64,000 nt of DNA, taken from the NCBI RefSeq assembly GCF_016741935.1, contig NZ_JAERRG010000001.1, forward strand, positions 1,178,001 through 1,242,000. Direction: 5' to 3'. This stretch comes from Streptomyces endocoffeicus. Lineage in GTDB: Bacteria; Actinomycetota; Actinomycetes; Streptomycetales; Streptomycetaceae. Positions 58,646 to 64,000 of the stretch are shown here, piece by piece. A program made the translations under genes and the position numbers. Every line of letters starts with the position of its first letter. Position 1 is the first letter of the stretch. The notes below the pieces were generated by a model. That model saw nothing but the letters and a program-made list of their open reading frames with translations, did not search any database and was not told the origin of the DNA.

Positions 58646-59122
58646 ATGGCCGATGAGGCGACCCTCAAGAGGATGGCTCTGGAATACGCGCGGCGCATGA
58701 ACGAGGGTGATGTCGAGGCCGTATTGGAGCTGTTCTCGGACGACATCGTCTTCGAGGACCCGGTCGGCGCGCCCCCGCTCATCGGAAAGGACGCGCTTCG
58801 CGAACACATCGCCTGGTCCATCGAATGCCAGGTGCATGAGACCCCGGGTCGTCCGGTCACTTCCATGGACGGCCGCAGGGTGGCGGTGCCGACCACGGTC
58901 ACGGTGTACGCGCCGGCCAAACTCACCTTCAGCATCATCGGCGTGATCGAGCTCGGTGATGACGGTCTGGTCCATCACGCCCAGGCGTTCTGGGGCATCA
59001 CGGATACGAAAGTGGGCGACGGCCCCGAACTCACCGGTGTCGCGCATTTCATGGCGGTCACCCAGAACCTCGCCAAGATGGTCCAGGCCAAGGGCAGCCC
59101 CAGTCCGATGGGAAAGCCGTAA
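58646..59122 (+). CDS. Second SnoaL-like epoxide hydrolase/cyclase (MonBII/isomerase-like)
   Basis: 158 residues; GGAGG sits 6 bases before the ATG. It belongs to the same NTF2-like fold as its neighbour (LKRMALEYARRMNEGDVEAVLELF, FEDPVGAPPLIG) and also has Asp38 and Glu65, but its second half differs (VYAPAKLTFSIIGVIEL, AQAFWGITDTKVGD) and looks more like ketosteroid-isomerase proteins. Two such proteins side by side match the MonBI/MonBII and Lsd19A/Lsd19B arrangement, in which each domain closes a different ring. A second ring closure or a heterodimer is therefore likely. It lies 35 bp after the first cyclase. Confidence 0.85.
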   Translation: MADEATLKRMALEYARRMNEGDVEAVLELFSDDIVFEDPVGAPPLIGKDALREHIAWSIECQVHETPGRPVTSMDGRRVAVPTTVTVYAPAKLTFSIIGVIELGDDGLVHHAQAFWGITDTKVGDGPELTGVAHFMAVTQNLAKMVQAKGSPSPMGKP

Positions 59123-59148
59123 GCGGTGAAGGGAGGAGAGCGAGAACC

Positions 59149-60579
59149 ATGACCGAACCCACACACGGAATCGTTCTGGGCGGAGGCTGGGCGGGAATGC
59201 TGGCCGCCCATGTGCTGGCCCGCCATGTGGAGCGCGTCACCGTCGTGGAGCGCGATGTGCTGCCGGACGGCCCCCGGCACCGCAAGGGATCGCCGCAGGG
59301 ACGCCATGTCCATGTGCTGTGGTCCAGCGGCGCGCGCATCGTGGACACGCTGCTGCCGGGCATGATCGACCAACTGCTGGACGCGGGCGCCCGCCGGATC
59401 GGTTTCCATCAGGACCTGGTGACCTTGACGTCCCACGGCTGGCAGCACCGCTTTCCGCCGCGGCAGTACGCCCTGATGTGCACCCGCCCGTTCCTGGACT
59501 GGAAGGTCCGCGACCGCGTGCTCGCCACCGGGCGGATCACCGTGCGTCAGCGCTCCGAGATCCTCGATCTGATCGGCGACGCCAAACGGGTCACCGGGGT
59601 CCGGGTGCGCGATATGGACACCGGGGCGGGCGAAACCCTGGAGGCCGATCTGGTGGTCGACTCCTCCGGGCGCGGTTCCCGGCTCCGGCACTGGCTGTCG
59701 GCGCTGGAGGTGCCGCCGCTGGAGGAGGACATCGTCGACGCGGGCATCGCGTACGCCACCCGTGTGTACCAGGGTCCACCGGGCGCCGCGGCCGGATTCC
59801 CCGCCGTCAACGTGGCCGCCGACCACCGGCTGCGCGAGCCGGGCCGGTTCGGGGTGGTGTATCCGCAGGAGGACGGCACCTGGATGGTGACCCTGTCGTG
59901 CACCCGGGGCGCCGGACTGCCCACCCACGACGACGAGTTCCTGCCCTACGCGCGGACACTGCGCCATCCGCTGGTCGCCGATCTCATCGCGCTCGCGAAG
60001 CCGCTGACCTCGGTGGCCGTCTCGCGGGTCGGCGCCAACCGGCGGCTGTATCCGGAGCGTCTCGACATCTGGCCGGAGGGGCTGCTGGTGCTCGGGGACG
60101 CGCTGGCCGCGTTCAACCCGATCTACGGCCATGGCATGAGCTCGGCGGCCCGCGCGGCCGCCGCGCTGGACACCGAGCTCCAGCGGTCCGGGATCGCGGG
60201 GGGAACGACACACCGGGCCCAGCAGGCGATCAGCGCCACCGTGGACGACCCCTGGGTCATGGCCGCGTCCAAGGACGTGGAGTACGTCAACTGCCGGATG
60301 AACACGACGGATCCACGGCTGACGGGCGGGGCCGTGGCGCGGCAGCGCTTCTCCGATCTGATCGCCGACCGGTCGATCCGCTCCTCGGCGGTGTGTGATG
60401 TGGTGACCGATGTCATCAGCCTCACCGCCCCGCAGTCCGAGCTGGCGTCCAGCCGCTTCCTGTCGCTGATGCAGAAGGACCGGGTCCTCCCGGAGCTCAC
60501 CGAGCCGCCGCTGACCGCCGATGAGCTGGCTCTGGTGGATCTGAGCCCGCGCAGCACAGTGGGTGCGGGCGGCTCATGA
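59149..60579 (+). CDS. FAD-dependent polyether-type epoxidase (MonCI/Lsd18 family)
   Basis: 476 residues; GGAGGAG precedes the ATG. The FAD motif [19 protein letters not shown] opens the protein, followed by [34 protein letters not shown] and, near 305-325, [24 protein letters not shown]. These match, in order, the flavin epoxidases of polyether pathways (MonCI, Lsd18) as I know them, and not the aromatic hydroxylase at 12050. It would epoxidise the trisubstituted alkene(s) made by DH-containing modules such as PKS3, providing the epoxides for the two upstream cyclases. The stop overlaps the PKS4 start (ATGA), so epoxidase and PKS4 are made together. Confidence 0.9.
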   Translation: MTEPTHGIVLGGGWAGMLAAHVLARHVERVTVVERDVLPDGPRHRKGSPQGRHVHVLWSSGARIVDTLLPGMIDQLLDAGARRIGFHQDLVTLTSHGWQHRFPPRQYALMCTRPFLDWKVRDRVLATGRITVRQRSEILDLIGDAKRVTGVRVRDMDTGAGETLEADLVVDSSGRGSRLRHWLSALEVPPLEEDIVDAGIAYATRVYQGPPGAAAGFPAVNVAADHRLREPGRFGVVYPQEDGTWMVTLSCTRGAGLPTHDDEFLPYARTLRHPLVADLIALAKPLTSVAVSRVGANRRLYPERLDIWPEGLLVLGDALAAFNPIYGHGMSSAARAAAALDTELQRSGIAGGTTHRAQQAISATVDDPWVMAASKDVEYVNCRMNTTDPRLTGGAVARQRFSDLIADRSIRSSAVCDVVTDVISLTAPQSELASSRFLSLMQKDRVLPELTEPPLTADELALVDLSPRSTVGAGGS

Positions 60580-63500
60580 GCAACGAGGAAAAGCTCGTCG
60601 ACTATCTGAAGTGGACCACGTCCGAGCTCCACGAGACCCGGCAGCGGCTGCGGGAGGTCCAGGAGGGCCTCGAGGAGCCGATCGCCATCGTCGGCATGGC
60701 CTGCCGCTTTCCCGGCGGGGTGCGCACCCCGGCCCAGCTGTGGGACCTGGTGGCCGACGGGCGGGACGCCGTCTCCAGCTTCCCCACCGACCGGGGCTGG
60801 GACCTGGAGAACCTCTACCACCCCGATCCGGAGAACCACGGCACCTCGTATGTGCGGGCCGGTGGCTTCATCTATGACGCGGCCGACTTCGACGCGGAGT
60901 TCTTCGACATCGGCGCCAGGGAGGCGGCGGCCGTCGAACCGCAGCAGCGGATGCTGCTGGAGCTGGCGTGGGAGGCGACGGAGAGCGCGGGCATCGATCC
61001 GCACACCCTGCGGGGCAGCCGGACCGGCGTCTACACGGGGGTGATGTACCACGACTACGCCTCGCGTCTGGACGAGATCCCCGAGGGTCTGCTGGGCCAC
61101 GTCGGCAACGGCAACGCGGGCAGTGTGTCCTCGGGCCGGGTGGCGTTCACCCTCGGTCTGCGGGGCGCGGCGGTCAGCCTGGACACCGCGTGTTCGTCCT
61201 CGCTGGTGGCGATGCATCTGGCGGCCGGGGCGCTGAGGCGGCGCGAGTGCACACTGGCGCTGGCCGGTGGCGCCGCCATCATGTACACCGCGAGCGTGTT
61301 CCAAGTGGCCTCCAGCCAGCGCCAGTTGTCCCCCGATGTCCGGTGCCGGTCGTTCGCGGACGCCGCCGACGGCATGGTGTACGGGGAGGGCGCCGGTCTG
61401 CTGCTGCTGGAGCGGCTGTCCGACGCACGGCGCAACGGCCATCCGGTGCTGGCCATGATCCGCGGCTCGGCCATCAACCAGGACGGTGCCAGTACGGGCA
61501 TGGCCGCGCCCAACGGCCCCGCCCAGCAGCAGCTGATCCGCGACGCCCTGGCGAACGCCCGGCTGTCCACGGGGGACGTGGACGCGGTGGAGGCGCATGG
61601 CACGGGTACCGCGTTCGGCGACTCCATCGAGCTCCAGGCGCTGCTCGCCACGTACGGACAGGACCGGCCGGACGACCGGCCGCTGCTGCTGGGGTCCATC
61701 AAGTCGAACATCGGTCATACGCAGGCCGCCGCCGGAATGGCCGGCGTGATCAAGATGGTGATGGCGATGCGCCGGGGCGTGCTGCCACGCTCGCTCCACA
61801 TCGACCGGCCGACCCGGCTGGTGCACTGGCGCAAGGGCGCGGTGCGGCTGCTGACCGAGCGGATGGACTGGCCGCGGGTGGACCGGCCACGGCGGGCCGG
61901 TGTGTCCTCGTTCAGCGCCAGCGGCACCAACGCCCATGTGATTCTGGAGGAGTTCGCCGAACCGGTGGAGGGCGCCGCCGACGAGGCCGGCGCCCGCGAC
62001 CCGGGAGTGGTGCCGTGGGTGCTGTCCGCGCGGGGCGCGGCGGCGCTGCGCGACCAGGCCGATGCGCTGGCGGCGCATGTGGCCGCTCCCGGGCCGTCCC
62101 CCACAAACGTCGGTTGGTCGCTGGTGGCCACGCGGTCGGTGTTCGACCACCGGGCGGTCGTGGTCGGCCGGGGGCCGGACGAGCTGAGGGCGGGGCTGGC
62201 CGCGCTGGCGGCCGGTGAGCCGCATCCCTCGGTGGTGGGGCCCGAAGTGGCCCGTAACGGCGCGGCGGCCTCGGCGAGCGGGACGGTGTTCGCCTTCGGT
62301 GGCGAGGGCGGTCATCCGCCGGGGACGGGAGCCGAGTTGTACGACCGGTTCCCCGTCTTCGCCACGGCCCTCGACGAGGTCGGTGAGCTGCTCGGGACGG
62401 AGGGGGAACACGACGCGTCCTCCCGGACCGGGCTGTTCGCCCTCTACATCGCGCTGGCCCGGCTGCTGGCCTCGGTGGGGGTGCGCCCCGGCGCGGTGGT
62501 GGGCTGCGGGGTCGGTGAGATCGCGGCGGCGCACATCACCGGTGCCCTCGATCTCGCCCACGCGTGTCGGCTGGTGGCCGCCGGCGCCGATCCGGGCGCG
62601 GTGGAGTACGAGCGGCCGCCCATGCCCTCGCTCGACGAGGCCGGTGCGGTGTGGGAGCTGGGGCCGGCGGCGATGCTGCCCTCCGCCCCGGCGGCGCTGG
62701 TGCTGTCACCCTTCCGCGGCGAGGGGTCCGAGGTGCGGGAGCTGATGTGCGGCCTGGCCCGTACGCACACCATGGGCGCCACCGTGGACTGGGCCACCGT
62801 GTTCGCCGGCGACCCCGCTCCCCGCACCGTCGCACTGCCCACCTACGCCTTTCAGCGGCAGCGCTTCTGGCTGGAGGACGAGGCGCCGGCGGATGCCGTG
62901 CCCACGGTGGAGACCTGGGCGGAGGCCGAGTTCTGGGATGCCGTGGAACGTACCGACACGGCGGCCCTGACCCGGGCGCTCGAGGTGCCCGCCGACCGGC
63001 GAGAGGCGCTCGCGGAGATCCTGCCCGCCCTGGCCACCTGGCGGCGGCAGCGGGAGTGGCGCTACCGCATCGCCTGGAAGCCCCTCCCCGACCCGCCGGC
63101 ACCACGGCTGACCGGCACCTGGCTGGTCGTGACGTCCGGCGACGGCGGGGACGACGCCACGGTGGCCGCCGTGACCACCGCGCTGCGCGACCATGGCGCG
63201 GAGACCGTCGTGTTCGCTCCGGACACCACACCGGGGGACGACGAGGCGCCGGCCCGGCGGATGGCCGAGGCCGTCGCCGGGCGGCCGGTCGCGGGGGTCC
63301 TCTCGCTGCTGGCCCTGGAAGCCGCTCGGCCCCCGGCCGACGACGGGCGGAGCCCGGCGCTCGCCCCGACGGTGGAGTTGTTCGAGACGCTGCGGCGGGC
63401 CGGGGTCGAGGCGCCGGTGTGGCCGGCCACCCGCGGTGGCGTCAGCGTCGACGTGGGCGATCCGATGTCCCGTCCGGAGCAGGCCGGGTTCTGGGGCCTG

Positions 63501-64000
63501 GGCGGCGCGCTGGCGATGGAGCGTCCACGCTGGTGGGGCGGGCTGGTCGAGCTGCCGGACAGGTTCGACGACCGCGCGGGGCGGCGGCTCGCGGGGGTGC
63601 TGGCCGGGGCGTACGGCGAAGTGGAAGTGGCCGTACGGGGCGACAGCTGCTTCGCCCGGCGCCTGGTGCGCGACGTCCCCACGGCCCTCACCACCCGGGC
63701 CCGACGGCTCCGGGGAACGGTCCTCATCACGGGCGCCGGCACCGCCCTGGGCGCCCACACCGCCCGCTGGGCGGCCGAGGACGGCGCCGAACACCTGCTG
63801 CTCATCGACAACACCGTGCCACCGGCCGCCGAGCTGGCGGCCGAGCTCGGCGCCTCCGGCGTACGGACGTCCGTGGCCACCGTCGACGTGGCGGACCCGG
63901 AGGCGCTGGCCACGGCCGTCGCGGGCATTCCCGCGGAGTTCCCGCTGACGGCCGTCCTGCATCTCACGGCGCCCCTGGCCGCGGAGGCGGGGCAGCTGGA
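60576..64000 (+). CDS. PKS4, KS with an inactivated, truncated AT and a damaged KR (runs off window)
   Basis: 1,141 residues visible, open at the right edge. Docking helix (1-35), then a KS (36-460) with Cys206, HGTGT and GHTQAAAG intact. The AT region starts at 569 but has GGEGGH (575-580) for the usual SGQGSQ and GCGVGE (643-648) for GHSxGE, so Gly645 replaces the nucleophile serine. The stretch holding HAFH/YASH is deleted: only 111 residues separate this site from TYAF, against about 253 in PKS1. A dimerisation element follows, then a KR whose NADPH loop reads TGAGTALG and whose SR(S/R)G phosphate-binding strand reads IDNTV. The frame is open throughout. It may be a non-extending transfer module or a decaying one. 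Any ACP lies beyond the window. Confidence 0.93.
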   Translation, partial: MSNEEKLVDYLKWTTSELHETRQRLREVQEGLEEPIAIVGMACRFPGGVRTPAQLWDLVADGRDAVSSFPTDRGWDLENLYHPDPENHGTSYVRAGGFIYDAADFDAEFFDIGAREAAAVEPQQRMLLELAWEATESAGIDPHTLRGSRTGVYTGVMYHDYASRLDEIPEGLLGHVGNGNAGSVSSGRVAFTLGLRGAAVSLDTACSSSLVAMHLAAGALRRRECTLALAGGAAIMYTASVFQVASSQRQLSPDVRCRSFADAADGMVYGEGAGLLLLERLSDARRNGHPVLAMIRGSAINQDGASTGMAAPNGPAQQQLIRDALANARLSTGDVDAVEAHGTGTAFGDSIELQALLATYGQDRPDDRPLLLGSIKSNIGHTQAAAGMAGVIKMVMAMRRGVLPRSLHIDRPTRLVHWRKGAVRLLTERMDWPRVDRPRRAGVSSFSASGTNAHVILEEFAEPVEGAADEAGARDPGVVPWVLSARGAAALRDQADALAAHVAAPGPSPTNVGWSLVATRSVFDHRAVVVGRGPDELRAGLAALAAGEPHPSVVGPEVARNGAAASASGTVFAFGGEGGHPPGTGAELYDRFPVFATALDEVGELLGTEGEHDASSRTGLFALYIALARLLASVGVRPGAVVGCGVGEIAAAHITGALDLAHACRLVAAGADPGAVEYERPPMPSLDEAGAVWELGPAAMLPSAPAALVLSPFRGEGSEVRELMCGLARTHTMGATVDWATVFAGDPAPRTVALPTYAFQRQRFWLEDEAPADAVPTVETWAEAEFWDAVERTDTAALTRALEVPADRREALAEILPALATWRRQREWRYRIAWKPLPDPPAPRLTGTWLVVTSGDGGDDATVAAVTTALRDHGAETVVFAPDTTPGDDEAPARRMAEAVAGRPVAGVLSLLALEAARPPADDGRSPALAPTVELFETLRRAGVEAPVWPATRGGVSVDVGDPMSRPEQAGFWGLGGALAMERPRWWGGLVELPDRFDDRAGRRLAGVLAGAYGEVEVAVRGDSCFARRLVRDVPTALTTRARRLRGTVLITGAGTALGAHTARWAAEDGAEHLLLIDNTVPPAAELAAELGASGVRTSVATVDVADPEALATAVAGIPAEFPLTAVLHLTAPLAAEAGQL

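Noticed and set aside
58173..59122. SnoaL-type cyclases of aromatic (type II) polyketides
   Set aside because: No type II KS/CLF genes are present; the residue pattern and the adjacent flavin epoxidase match polyether epoxide hydrolases.
62280..62840. Frameshift or sequencing error explaining the lost AT motifs
   Set aside because: The frame is open through the whole region and the residues before ([10 protein letters not shown]) and after ([13 protein letters not shown]) the damaged part are normal, so a deletion plus substitutions fits better. It is still worth confirming.
60576..64000. Trans-AT polyketide synthase
   Set aside because: The other five modules have complete cis ATs, and PKS4 retains a recognisable AT remnant rather than the short docking region of trans-AT modules. 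No discrete AT gene is in view.

Overview
The window is very GC-rich, densely coded, uses GTG/TTG starts and overlapping ATGA/GTGA gene junctions, and carries typical actinomycete families. It is almost certainly chromosomal DNA of a Streptomyces or close relative. No rRNA, tRNA, CRISPR array, transposase or phage gene was seen.

Left half (1-31,175), general and accessory genes. A truncated MFS exporter is followed by a divergent aldehyde/xanthine oxidoreductase locus: an XdhC-type cofactor inserter on the minus strand, then [2Fe-2S], FAD/[4Fe-4S] and molybdopterin subunits and a TetR regulator on the plus strand. A palindrome lies in the divergent gap. Next come a secreted GH25 lysozyme, a small secreted Pro/Ala-rich protein, and a minus-strand pair joining a regulator-fused glycosyltransferase to a membrane acyltransferase, read out of a leader with a tandem CACGTG palindrome array. 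Then follow an FAD monooxygenase, a hydrolase-ABC ATPase fusion with its permease, a von Willebrand factor A/membrane protein pair, a TerD protein, a BlaI-M56 peptidase pair, DUF305 and DUF6153-like copper-style proteins, a stress protein, a small orphan gene, an ArsC-like protein, an acyl-CoA synthetase, an M6 peptidase, an M28 peptidase and a DUF1579-like secreted protein. Strong hairpins separate most convergent pairs.

Right half (31,217-64,000), one co-directional type I polyketide synthase operon that runs off the window. PKS1 has three KS-AT-KR-ACP modules, all malonyl-type with A-type ketoreductases. PKS2 is KS-AT-DH-ER-KR-ACP and PKS3 is KS-AT-DH-KR-ACP, both methylmalonyl-type. They are followed by two MonBI/Lsd19-like epoxide-opening cyclases, a MonCI/Lsd18-like flavin epoxidase and the start of PKS4. 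PKS4 keeps a complete ketosynthase, but its acyltransferase has lost the catalytic serine and about 140 residues, and its ketoreductase cofactor motif is damaged.

Read together, PKS1-3 would build a 1,3,5-polyol joined to a methyl-branched stretch with a trisubstituted alkene. The epoxidase and two cyclases would turn alkene(s) into cyclic ethers. PKS4 is best explained as a non-extending transfer or holding module, or as a decayed one. No loading module, thioesterase, pathway regulator or resistance gene is visible, so the cluster continues beyond position 64,000.
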